Origin: Catenulispora yoronensis
Lineage (GTDB): Bacteria > Actinomycetota > Actinomycetes > Streptomycetales > Catenulisporaceae
Direction of reading: 5' to 3'
Assembly: GCF_039531695.1 (NCBI RefSeq)
Contig: NZ_BAAAQN010000029.1
Location: 1-64,000 of the forward strand
Length of the DNA: 64,000 bases
Below the pieces are notes generated by a model. That model was given only the letters and a program-made list of their open reading frames with translations, did not search any database and was not told where the DNA came from. This document shows positions 1-7,666 of this stretch, piece after piece. Position 1 is the stretch's first letter. Every line of letters begins with the position of its first letter. Position numbers and translations under genes: made by a program.

Positions 1-80
1 GGGCGGTGGGGTGAGGGGGGGTGGGGGTGAGGGGGGCTGCCTGGAACAGGTGCGGATCCTGGCCTGAGCGGCTCAGGTCT

Positions 81-292
81 GGGTCCGGGTCCAGGCGCCG
101 GACCGGTTCAGGGCTGGGTCCAGGTTCAGTTCCGGGTCCAGTTCCAGGTCCAGTTCCGGGTCCGGGTTCGGGTTCGGTTCTGGGTCCAGTTCCGGGTCCA
201 GTTCCGGGTTCGAGTTCGGGTCCGGGTTCGGGTCCAGTTCTGGGTTCGAGTCCGGGTTCGGGTCCGGTTCTGGGTTTGGGTCTGGGTCCGAG
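81..292. repeat. G/T-rich hexanucleotide-type tandem repeat upstream of methyltransferase gene
   Basis: About 210 bp built from variants of GGGTCC, GGTTCG and AGTTCC in a roughly 6-bp period. The first 359 bases hold no gene I can support; frames through them give only Gly/Pro/Ser or Asn/Trp/Thr/Arg runs. A related repeat sits inside the flippase gene at 3210-3302. The period of 6 keeps it open in several frames, which explains the misleading open frames. Confidence 0.8.
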
Positions 293-359
293 CTGCCGAG
301 AATGGAGCCCGAATGCCGAAGCGAGAAGCCGAGCGCGGAAGGCGGGCGGGGTGGCGTAA

Positions 360-1289
360 GTGGCGATCCCGGCGTGTCGCTCTGTGGGTGGGGGCGAGGC
401 TCGCCAGAGTGCTGCGATGGGTATGGGCGTGGAGCGTGGGCGGCGGTTCTTTTCGGTCGGCCGGACGGTGCGCTTGGTTCGGGCTTGTTTGGTGGAGCAG
501 GTGAACCCGGCGAGCTTTTATCTGCCGTTGGCTGCTGATTCGGTGTCGTTGGTGGAGCGGTTCGGGGGCGTTGAGGGGCGGTTGGTGCTCGATGTGGGGG
601 CTGGGCCGGGGTATTTCGCGCAGGCGTTCGGGGCGGCGGGGGCTCGGTATGTGTCGGTTGATGCGCGGCCGGTGGGGATGGTGTGTGGTGATGGGTTGGC
701 GTTGCCGGTGCGGAGTGGGGTCGTCGATGTCTGCTTCTCGTCGAATGTGCTGGAGCATGTGTCTGATCCGCGTCGGATGTTCGAAGAGATGCTGCGCGTG
801 ACTCGGCCTGGTGGGTTGGTCTTTTTGTGCTACACGAACTGGCTTGGTCCGCTGGGAGGGCATGAGACGGCGCCGTGGCACTATCTCGGCGGTAAGCGGG
901 CGGCTCGTATTTATGAGCGACGCTATGGGGGGCCGCCGGCGAATCGGTATGGGACGTCGTTGTTCGCGTTGTCGGTGACCCGGGTGCTGGGGTGGGTTCG
1001 GGAGGTTGAGCGGTCGGGGGTGGTGGAGAGGCTGGCGGTTTTTCCGCGGTATCACCCGGGGTGGGCTCATTTGGTGGTGCGTGTGCCGGGGCTGCGTGAG
1101 TTTCTTACGGCCAACTGCGCCATCGCGTTGCGCGTGTGTTCCCAGTCGAATGACGCTGCCCAGTCCAGGCAGGCTCCGCGGATCGTGGCTGCGCGTGTTG
1201 GGTCGGCTGACAGTTCTTTGAGTGCGCCGGAGACGGTTTCGGTGAGGGTGGCGCCTGGGGGGACGAGCCAGCCGGTGGCGCCGTTTTGA
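360..1289 (+). CDS. class I SAM-dependent methyltransferase
   Basis: Predicted S-adenosylmethionine methyltransferase, 309 codons from GTG 360; ATG 417 or 423 are equally possible starts since no clear RBS marks any of them. Motif I is LDVGAGPGYFAQAF, followed by an acidic residue at the end of strand 2 (VSVDARP), then FSSNVLEHVSDP and LRVTRPGGLVFL, the usual post-motifs of the Methyltransf_11 fold. The substrate is unknown; the neighbouring glycosyltransferase and flippase suggest a surface glycan or lipid. The C-terminal ~70 residues look unrelated to the family and lie entirely in the overlap with the convergent glycosyltransferase gene, so the natural stop may have been lost. Confidence 0.8.
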   Translation: MAIPACRSVGGGEARQSAAMGMGVERGRRFFSVGRTVRLVRACLVEQVNPASFYLPLAADSVSLVERFGGVEGRLVLDVGAGPGYFAQAFGAAGARYVSVDARPVGMVCGDGLALPVRSGVVDVCFSSNVLEHVSDPRRMFEEMLRVTRPGGLVFLCYTNWLGPLGGHETAPWHYLGGKRAARIYERRYGGPPANRYGTSLFALSVTRVLGWVREVERSGVVERLAVFPRYHPGWAHLVVRVPGLREFLTANCAIALRVCSQSNDAAQSRQAPRIVAARVGSADSSLSAPETVSVRVAPGGTSQPVAPF

Positions 1290-2254
1290 ATTGCGTCGCG
1301 GAGGCCGTCGACGTCGTAGGCGACGGTTGGTACGCCTAGGGCTGCGGCTTCCAGGACTGATAGGCCCCAGCCTTCGCCTTGGGATGCGGAGAGGTGGATC
1401 GAGGCTGTTTTGAGGAGGCCTTTTTTGGCTTCGTCGGGGAGGTGGCCGTGGATGCATACACGGGTGGTGGGTGGGAGGGGAAGTTGGGCGGCGGTTTCGC
1501 GGAGGCGGGTTTCTTCGGGGCCGCGGCCGATGATGTGGAGTTCGAGGCCTGGCCATTCGGTGGAGAGGGTGGTGGCTAGGTGGAGGAGGTGGTCGAGGCG
1601 TTTGTGGCGGACTAGGCGGCCTACGGCTACTAGGCGGGGGGTGGAGGTCGAGGTTGGGATGATGGGGGTGGGTGGGGTGGGGGTGGGCGGGGTGAGGGTG
1701 GGGACCGTTTCGTGGTGAACGCCGTTGTGGATGAGTTCGATGGGGCCGGTCCAGTGCAGGCGGTCGCGCATGGCGGCGACTGTTGATGCGGATACGGCCA
1801 CTGCTACGCAGCGCCGATAGACGCGGCGGGCGACGGGTCCTTCAAGGAAGCTGCCGATTGCTGCGACGGGGCGGCTGAAGTGGGTTTGGAACTGGTTGTC
1901 GTGCACGTGGTGCACGATGATTGCCACGCCTGTTCGACGCCGGGAGACTGCGAGAGGCGAGAAGAAGGGGATGCCGTTCTGGCAGTCCAGTACGAAGTCG
2001 TAGTGGCGGCCGCATAGTCGTTCTCTGATCAGGCGGGAAATGACGGCTGGGTATACCGTCCAGCGGCCGCCGCGGCGGAGCCAGCGGATTCCGTCGCGGA
2101 GCTCGGAGGCGGGTTGGCCTGGTTCTCGGCAGGTCAGGAAGTCTACTGACGCGCCGCGTGCGACGAATCCGAGGGCGATTTCGTGGGCGAAGGCCTCCGC
2201 TCCCCCGGCGGTTTGTTGCCATGGGTCGCGCCAGTTCAGGACGGCTAAGTGCAC
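1067..2254 (-). CDS. GT4-family glycosyltransferase
   Basis: 395 aa from a GTG start. It has the GT-B two-domain layout: an N-terminal acceptor domain with the GGAEAFAHE motif (residues ~17-25), and a C-terminal nucleotide-sugar domain with VAVGRLVRHKRLDHLL and the family signature SQGEGWGLSVLEAAALGVP, containing the E-x7-E pair typical of GT4. A Thr/Pro-rich run (TPPTPTPPTP) sits in the interdomain linker. The sugar and acceptor are not predictable. Codon 3 is TTA (2248-2246), rare in high-GC actinobacteria and read by the bldA-type tRNA. It is divergent from the flippase gene and overlaps the methyltransferase gene tail to tail by 223 bp. Confidence 0.88.
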   Translation of the reverse strand: MHLAVLNWRDPWQQTAGGAEAFAHEIALGFVARGASVDFLTCREPGQPASELRDGIRWLRRGGRWTVYPAVISRLIRERLCGRHYDFVLDCQNGIPFFSPLAVSRRRTGVAIIVHHVHDNQFQTHFSRPVAAIGSFLEGPVARRVYRRCVAVAVSASTVAAMRDRLHWTGPIELIHNGVHHETVPTLTPPTPTPPTPIIPTSTSTPRLVAVGRLVRHKRLDHLLHLATTLSTEWPGLELHIIGRGPEETRLRETAAQLPLPPTTRVCIHGHLPDEAKKGLLKTASIHLSASQGEGWGLSVLEAAALGVPTVAYDVDGLRDAIQNGATGWLVPPGATLTETVSGALKELSADPTRAATIRGACLDWAASFDWEHTRNAMAQLAVRNSRSPGTRTTK

Positions 2255-2568
2255 TGGCTGTCAACGATGCGCCACCCCTGCGCGATACGCGTGATACGTG
2301 GGGGTGAGGAATCGAGGGTGGGAAATTTTTTGATCTTTTAGTGTACGCCGGGTTGGTGGTTTCTCTGGGTTTGGTGAGCGCGACGCGCCGAGGCAGGTGC
2401 GTTTGTGGTGGAGGTTCACTCGGACGGGCGGCGGATGGGTGCCTTGGCGGGTGGGTTACGTCTAGCGTGACCGGTCGATAACCGTTTGCGCATGCATGCT
2501 CTCGCGCCGCGTCGTGCCGCCCCGCGTCGCGCCGCACCGCGCCCAACGCCATCTCCGGAGGAAGCCCG
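2255..2568. promoter_or_regulatory. divergent intergenic region between glycosyltransferase and flippase genes
   Basis: 314 bp with no supportable gene; it must carry the promoters of both divergent genes. An A/T-rich patch (about 2320-2345, GAAATTTTTTGATCTTTTAG) is the most promoter-like segment. A GGAGG ribosome binding site at about 2557 precedes the flippase ATG. GCGTCGTGCC/GCGTCGCGCC direct repeats lie at about 2506-2535. Confidence 0.5.
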
Positions 2569-4044
2569 ATGCTCCGCAAGGCAAAGGACGGAGCCGCTCC
2601 TCGTTCTCGGCGGCGTGTCGCTTCCGCTGGTCTGTTGGTGGCTGTGGGGACTGGGATTGGGAATGTACTGGCGTACGGGTTCAACCTTGTGCTTTCGCGC
2701 GGTCTGGGGCCTGCGGGGTATGCGGAGCTTGGCACTTTGCTGTCGGTGTTTCTGATCGGCAGTGTGCCGGGGATGGCGGTTCAGGCGGTTAATGCGCGGA
2801 GGCTGGCGACGGAGCCGGTGGGGACGCGGGGCGTGACTGTTCGGGCTTTGCGGCGGCGTGGGTTGATGGTGGGGGTTGGTGTCGCGTTGGTGTTTGCGGC
2901 GTTGGCGCCGGCGGTCGCGGGGTTGTTGCCGTCGGTGACTGTTGGTGGGGTTGCTTGGACGGGGGTTTCGCTGGCGGCGAATACTGTGTTTGCGTCGTAT
3001 CTTGGTATTGCGCAGGGGGCTTCGCGGTTTGTGACGATGACTGTGTTGTTTTTGGCTGCGCATTCTATGCGGTTGGGGATTGGGGTTGTTGCGGCTGCGG
3101 TGGAGGTGGCGCCGACGAGTGTTATGGCGGCGCAGACGGGGGCTTGGGCTTTGGCTGCGGTGGTGGGGCGGGTGTTGTTGCGGGATGAGGCGCGGGTGGG
3201 TGGGGTGGGTTCGAGTTCGAGTTTGAGTTCGAGTTCGAGTTTGAGTTCAGGTTCGGGTTTGAGTTCGAGATTGAGTTCGGGTTCGAGATTGAGTTCGGGT
3301 TCTGAGGGTGGGTACCTCACCGAAGTGCTCAGGGCTGCGGGTGGGCTTGGCGGGATTCTGCTGCTGACGGTTCTCGACACGCTTTTGGCCAGTCGGTATC
3401 TCAGTGGCAGTGATCTGGGTCGGTACAACACCGGTGGGCTGATTGCGCGGGCTGCGTTCTTTGCTCCGAGTTTTGTTGCGATGCTTGCGTATCCGCGGTT
3501 GGCGCGGCCGGAGGAGCGGCGGCGGGCGTTGATGGTGTCGTTGGTGCTGACGGGTGGGATTGGGGTGGTCGGCATTGGGTTCGCGACGGTTGGCGGGAAT
3601 CCGTTGATCAAGGCGGCGTTCGGTGCGGAGTATGCGGCGGCGGGGGGATTTGATCTGGGGAGTTATGGGTGGGTGTTCGCGTCGGTGGGGGCGTTGTTGG
3701 CTTTGGTCAACTTGGCGTTGTTGGATGGGGTTGCGCGGCGTTCACATGCTGTTTCGGTGGTGGTGTTGGGTGGGATTGTGGTGGAGACGGGAGTGGTGGT
3801 GGGGTTCGCACATGGGTCGCCGGGGGCGATTGTGACGGCGGCGGCGGTGTCGGCGTTTGTTACGGCGGTGGGGGCGGTGGGGGTTTGTGTGGGGGTGAGG
3901 GGTGTTGGGGAGGGTGGCGATGCTGGTGAGGGTGGTGAGGGCGGCGATGCTGGTGAGAGTGGGAGTGAGAGTGAGAGTGGGAGTGAGGGTGTGGGGGATG
4001 ATGGGTTTCGAATTGCAGGTGCGCCTGGTGCGGCTCGCCTGTAA
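2569..4044 (+). CDS. oligosaccharide (Wzx/MOP-type) flippase
   Basis: 491 aa integral membrane protein with about 12 predicted helices; the start is fixed by GGAGG about 7 bp upstream of the ATG. The opening segment, VGTGIGNVLAYGFNLVLSR followed by GLGPAGYAELGTLLSV, is characteristic of polysaccharide exporters that flip lipid-linked glycans across the membrane. Two features are odd: a Ser-rich linker of ~35 residues (about 215-249) between the two halves, encoded by a hexanucleotide repeat, and a C-terminal tail of Gly/Glu/Ser after about residue 445. Adjacent glycosyltransferase and methyltransferase genes support a surface-glycan role. Confidence 0.82.
   Translation: MLRKAKDGAAPRSRRRVASAGLLVAVGTGIGNVLAYGFNLVLSRGLGPAGYAELGTLLSVFLIGSVPGMAVQAVNARRLATEPVGTRGVTVRALRRRGLMVGVGVALVFAALAPAVAGLLPSVTVGGVAWTGVSLAANTVFASYLGIAQGASRFVTMTVLFLAAHSMRLGIGVVAAAVEVAPTSVMAAQTGAWALAAVVGRVLLRDEARVGGVGSSSSLSSSSSLSSGSGLSSRLSSGSRLSSGSEGGYLTEVLRAAGGLGGILLLTVLDTLLASRYLSGSDLGRYNTGGLIARAAFFAPSFVAMLAYPRLARPEERRRALMVSLVLTGGIGVVGIGFATVGGNPLIKAAFGAEYAAAGGFDLGSYGWVFASVGALLALVNLALLDGVARRSHAVSVVVLGGIVVETGVVVGFAHGSPGAIVTAAAVSAFVTAVGAVGVCVGVRGVGEGGDAGEGGEGGDAGESGSESESGSEGVGDDGFRIAGAPGAARL
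3210..3302 (+). repeat. in-frame GAGTTC/GGTTCG hexanucleotide repeat in flippase linker
   Basis: Roughly 15 units of a 6-bp repeat (variants TTCGAG, TTTGAG, TTCGGG) coding for Ser-Ser, Leu-Ser and Gly-Ser pairs. It lies between transmembrane helices 6 and 7, where length change is tolerated. The motif resembles the intergenic repeat at 81-292. Confidence 0.85.
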
Positions 4045-4055
4045 CGATCGGCGGC

Positions 4056-4277
4056 ATGGGTGCAGCTACGGGTTTTGCGTATGACGAGCGTTCTGATGGG
4101 TCGGTGACGATCTTTCATCACGGGCGGAAGGCTGCGGTGCTTCGCGGGGATCGGGCTGTGGAGTTTCTTGATGAGGTTGAGGGTGGGGATGCTCAGCTGG
4201 TGATGGCGCGGTGGACTGGGGACTATCGGCGGGGGAATGAGCGGGTTGCGCGTAGTCATCCTCGGAATCGGGGGTGA
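4056..4277 (+). CDS. small conserved hypothetical protein
   Basis: 73 aa beginning 11 bp after the flippase stop, so probably co-transcribed. It has GSVTIFHHGRKAAVLRG near the N-terminus, a central EFLDEVEGGDAQLVMARWTG and the ending RRGNERVARSHPRNRG. I recall similar 70-80-residue proteins with the RGNER...HPRN ending in actinobacteria, without a known function. No signal peptide or membrane segment. The basic C-terminus could bind nucleic acid, but that is speculation. Confidence 0.7.
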   Translation: MGAATGFAYDERSDGSVTIFHHGRKAAVLRGDRAVEFLDEVEGGDAQLVMARWTGDYRRGNERVARSHPRNRG

Positions 4278-4387
4278 GGGGTGAGATCCAGTAAAAGTCA
4301 AAGGCTTTGGTGAAAAGCTAAAGGCAGGCGCCTCCGGCGGGGGCCTCGGATCCCTCGGGGAACTGGCGCCAGTCCATAGGGGGTCTG

Positions 4388-4619
4388 GTCAGTCCCTGCG
4401 CTGGCGGTTGGTGAGGTGGGGGTTCGTTCCCCTCGGTCACGTCGGCAGCCCTACGGGTACAGCGCCGCCGCCCGGGTGTAAAGTCCATGCCGCTGCGGTG
4501 AGAGTTGTTGGGCGGCGGTTGCGCTTGCATGAACTTGACACCCGGTCGGCGGCACTGTAGGCAAAGCCCTGCCGACGTGACCGAGGGGAACGAACCGAAA
4601 ACCCAGGCAGGGGACTGAC
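4388..4619. repeat. 232-bp imperfect palindrome with 28-bp perfect core arms
   Basis: Positions 4421-4448 are the exact reverse complement of 4569-4596 (28 of 28). The similarity extends outward to GTCAGTCC at 4388 and its partner ending at 4619, and inward through GCCGCC(G/A) and CCGGGTGT(A/C)AAGT(C/T)CATG, with indels of about 10 bp. It could be two inverted copies of one element, a MITE-like sequence with long terminal inverted repeats, or a very large hairpin downstream of polA. Each arm holds a short frame (4529-4618 on + and one from ATG 4488 on -) sharing TPGRR and ADVTEGNEP. Confidence 0.9.
4529..4618 (+). CDS. candidate 29-codon ORF in palindrome arm
   Basis: It starts at ATG 4529 and ends at TGA 4616-4618. 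The peptide begins MNLTPGRR and contains ADVTEGNEP. The opposite arm encodes a related frame on the minus strand from ATG 4488, beginning MDFTPGRR and also containing ADVTEGNEP. The shared segment falls in DNA identical at every base, so the peptide match alone does not show protein-level selection. No good ribosome binding site is seen. Confidence 0.25.
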   Translation: MNLTPGRRHCRQSPADVTEGNEPKTQAGD

Positions 4620-4660
4620 AATCTCGGGGGGCGGGGTTGATGCTTTCGGTTTCTGGCCGC

Positions 4661-4759
4661 CGGTCCGAGTCTCGGGAGTTTGTGCTTTGTGCTGGGGGGC
4701 TTGCGGCTGCCGGTCCGAGTATCGGGGGTTTGTGCTTTGTGCTGGGGGCTTGCGGCTGC
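4661..4759. repeat. tandem duplication of a ~50-bp unit
   Basis: 4661-4710 and 4711-4759 are two direct copies differing at about two bases and one deleted G. Both begin CGGTCCGAGT and end TTGCGGCTG. The repeat lies 75 bp downstream of the polA stop and has no coding role that I can see. Confidence 0.88.
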
Positions 4760-4834
4760 TGGTTTTGGGCATGGCTAAGGGCGCCTGCTGCCGGCTGGGC
4801 AAGGAGGCGCCTGGTGTTTGGGACTGGGCCGTGC

Positions 4835-7534
4835 CTAGTGGGCGGCGTCTGCCCAGTTCGCTGCCATTCCCACCGAGACGTCGAGTGGGACGCGTAGGTC
4901 TGCGGCGCCGGCCATTTCTCGGCGGACCAGGGCTTCTACTTGGGTTGCTTCGCCTGGGGCGATTTCCAGGACTAGTTCGTCGTGGACCTGGAGGAGCATG
5001 CGGGAGGTCAGGTGTTCGGTCTTCAGGGCTTCGCGGACGCGGATCATCGCTACCTTGATGATGTCGGCGGCGGAGCCTTGGATGGGGGCGTTGAGGGCCA
5101 TGCGTTCGGCCATTTCGCGGCGTTGGCGGTTGTCGCTGGCGAGGTCGGGGAGGTAGCGGCGGCGGCCGAACATGGTTTCGGTGTAGCCGGTGGCGCGGGC
5201 TTGGACTACGAGGTCGTGGAGGTAGTCGCGGACGCCGCCGAAGCGTTGGAAGTAGTCGTCCATCATCTTGGCGGCTTCGGAGGTCTCGATGGCGAGTTGT
5301 TGGGACAGGCCGAAGGCGGACAGGCCGTAGGCCAGGCCGTAGGACATGGCTTTGATGCGGCGGCGGTGTTCGGGGGTGACGGCGGTGGGGGTTACTTCGA
5401 AGACTTTGGAGGCGACGGTGTTGTGGAGGTCCTCGCCGGAGGTGAAGGCTTCGATCAGGCCGGCGTCCTCGGAGAGGTGGGCCATGATGCGCATCTCGAT
5501 CTGGCTGTAGTCCGCCGTCATCAGGGATTCGTAGCCGGGGGCGGCGATGAAGGCTTTGCGGATCTGCTGGCCCTCGGTGGTGCGGATGGGGATGTTCTGC
5601 AGGTTCGGATCCACGGAGGACAGGCGGCCGGTGGCGGCGATCATCTGGTTGTAGGTGGTGTGGATCCGGGTGTCGGCGGACACTGATTTGGACAGGCCCT
5701 CCACGACCGTCTTCAGGCGGTTGACCTCGCGCCAGCGCAGGAGGTGGTCCAGGAAGGGGTGCTGGGTCTGCTGCTGGAGCCAGGCCAGGGCGTCGGCGTC
5801 GGTGGTGTAGCCGGTCTTGATCTTCTTGGTCTTCGGCATGTTCAGGTTGTCGAACAGGACTTCCTGGAGCTGCTTGGGGGAGCCCAGGTTGAGGGTCTCC
5901 ACGCCGGCCTCCTTGCGGGCGGCGTCGACTTCGCGGTCGACCTCGCGGGCGAAGCCCTTCTCCAGTTCGTTGAACAGGTCGGTGTCGATCGCGATGCCGA
6001 CCTGCTCCATCTCGGCCAGGACGGTGACCAGGGGGAGCTCGATGTCGGTCAGCAGCGGTTCGGCGCCGGTCTCGGCCAGGCGCTCGCGCAGGGCCTCGGC
6101 CAGGTCCAGGACGGCGTGGGCGGCGCCCATCTGGCGCTCGGCCTCGGCCGCCTCGTCGGCGAACAGGGTGCCCTGCTCGGTGTCGCCGGCGGCCAGGCGG
6201 CGGCCCAGGATCTCCTCGGCGAGGGCCTCGAGGTCGAAGGAGCGCCGGCCGGACTGGACCAGGTAGGCCTCCAGGGCGGTGTCGGCGACGACGCCGGACA
6301 GGGTGAGGCCGCGGTGGGCCAGGGCCAGGATCGGGCCCTTGGCGTCGTGCAGGACCTTGGGCCGGGCCGGGTCGGCCAGCCAGGCGGCCAGGGCCTGTTC
6401 GTCGGCGGGGTCGAGCTGGGTGGCGTCGATGTAGGCGGCCTTGCCGTCGGGGGTGGCGAAGGCCAGGCCGCTGACGTCGCCGGTGCCCCGGCCCCAGCTG
6501 CCGTTGACGGCCACGCCGGTCACCCCGGAGGTCTGGGCCAGCCAGCCGGCCAGCTCGCCGACGGCCAGGACGGTGCCGGCGAGCTCGATCGCGTCGGCGA
6601 CCTCGGCGCCGGCCTCGGAGGCCAGCAGCGGGGCCACCCGGTCGCGCATCGACTTGGAGAACTCCAGGGTGTCGAACAGCTGGTACACCGCCTCCGGGTC
6701 GCCCTCGGAGGCCCAGGCCAGGTCGGCCGGGGTGCGGTCCAGCGGCACGTCCTTCACCAGCTCGGTGAGCTCGCGGTTCATCCGCACCTGCTCCAGGTGC
6801 GCGCGCAGGGTCTCGCCGGCCTTGCCCTTGACCTCGCCGGCGCGCTCGACCAGGTCGGTCAGCGAGCCGAACTCGCGGATCCACTTGGCCGCGGTCTTCT
6901 CCCCCACGCCGGGCATGCTCGGCAGGTTGTCCGACGGGTCGCCGCGCAGCGCGGCGAAGTCCGGGTACTGCCGCGGCGTCAGCTCGTACTTCTCCTGCAC
7001 GGCCTCGGGCGTGAAGCGGGACAGGTCCGAGACGCCGCGCTTGGGGTACAGGACGGTCACGTCGTCGGTCACCAGCTGGAGCGAGTCCCGGTCGCCGGTG
7101 AGGATCCGGACCTCGTAGCCGTCGGCGGCGGCCGCGGTGGTGAGGGTGGCGATCAGGTCGTCGGCCTCGAAGCCCTCCTTGCGCAGCACCGTGATGCCCA
7201 GGGCGGCGAGCAGCTCGTCGATCAGGCCGACCTGGCTCTTGAAGTCGTCCGGGGACGCCGAGCGGTTCGCCTTGTAGTCCGGGAAGCGCTCGGTCCGGAA
7301 GGTCTGCCGCGACACGTCGAAGGCCACCGCGACGTGGGTGGGCTGCTCGTCGCGCAGCGTGTTGATCAGCATCGACGTGAAGCCCTGCACCGCGCCGGTC
7401 GGCTGGCCGGTGGTGGTGCGCAGGTCCGCCTCCTTGAGCGCGTAATACGCCCGGTACGCCAGGGAATGGCCGTCCAGCAGCAGGAGGACGGGGCGGGTAT
7501 CGGTCGGCGCGGAAGTCTTCTTGGAGGGAGCCAC
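4835..7534 (-). CDS. polA: DNA polymerase I
   Basis: 899 aa. Family A polymerase for Okazaki-fragment processing and repair synthesis. The N-terminal 5'-3' exonuclease domain (about 15-300) has LLLDGHSLAYRAYYAL and the helix-hairpin-helix segment SMPGVGEKTAAKW. The middle domain occupies the 3'-5' exonuclease position but I do not see its usual acidic catalytic set, as in other actinobacterial PolA. The polymerase domain has DYSQIEMRIMAHLS (motif A), RRRIKAMSYGLAYGLS (motif B) and QVHDELVLE (motif C). I place the start at GTG 7534 (VAPSKK), because the upstream ten codons look non-coding. It is monocistronic, facing away from the thioesterase gene. Confidence 0.96.
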   Translation of the reverse strand: MAPSKKTSAPTDTRPVLLLLDGHSLAYRAYYALKEADLRTTTGQPTGAVQGFTSMLINTLRDEQPTHVAVAFDVSRQTFRTERFPDYKANRSASPDDFKSQVGLIDELLAALGITVLRKEGFEADDLIATLTTAAAADGYEVRILTGDRDSLQLVTDDVTVLYPKRGVSDLSRFTPEAVQEKYELTPRQYPDFAALRGDPSDNLPSMPGVGEKTAAKWIREFGSLTDLVERAGEVKGKAGETLRAHLEQVRMNRELTELVKDVPLDRTPADLAWASEGDPEAVYQLFDTLEFSKSMRDRVAPLLASEAGAEVADAIELAGTVLAVGELAGWLAQTSGVTGVAVNGSWGRGTGDVSGLAFATPDGKAAYIDATQLDPADEQALAAWLADPARPKVLHDAKGPILALAHRGLTLSGVVADTALEAYLVQSGRRSFDLEALAEEILGRRLAAGDTEQGTLFADEAAEAERQMGAAHAVLDLAEALRERLAETGAEPLLTDIELPLVTVLAEMEQVGIAIDTDLFNELEKGFAREVDREVDAARKEAGVETLNLGSPKQLQEVLFDNLNMPKTKKIKTGYTTDADALAWLQQQTQHPFLDHLLRWREVNRLKTVVEGLSKSVSADTRIHTTYNQMIAATGRLSSVDPNLQNIPIRTTEGQQIRKAFIAAPGYESLMTADYSQIEMRIMAHLSEDAGLIEAFTSGEDLHNTVASKVFEVTPTAVTPEHRRRIKAMSYGLAYGLSAFGLSQQLAIETSEAAKMMDDYFQRFGGVRDYLHDLVVQARATGYTETMFGRRRYLPDLASDNRQRREMAERMALNAPIQGSAADIIKVAMIRVREALKTEHLTSRMLLQVHDELVLEIAPGEATQVEALVRREMAGAADLRVPLDVSVGMAANWADAAH

Positions 7535-7666
7535 GGTATGAATCCTAGGGCGAGGCACCCACAAGCAGGGGCAACTCCGCCCCGGTTAGGCTGTAACACG
7601 TTGCAGTCAACCCCGTCGTGACTTTCCGGCGGGCGTCACCGTCTCGATCGTCGAAAGGCCCCCGCG

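Larger units (their letters stand above)
4278..4834. other. 557-bp convergent intergenic region
   Basis: This spacer separates the small ORF (ending 4277) from the 3' end of polA (4835). It contains an A-rich stretch at 4288-4320, the large palindrome at 4388-4619 and a 50-bp tandem duplication at 4661-4759. No conventional rho-independent terminator is clear apart from the palindrome itself. Confidence 0.7.

Noticed and set aside
4318..4530. 70-codon minus-strand frame across the palindrome
   Set aside because: It extends well beyond the region shared between the arms and has no RBS or family resemblance; only the short shared part deserved mention.
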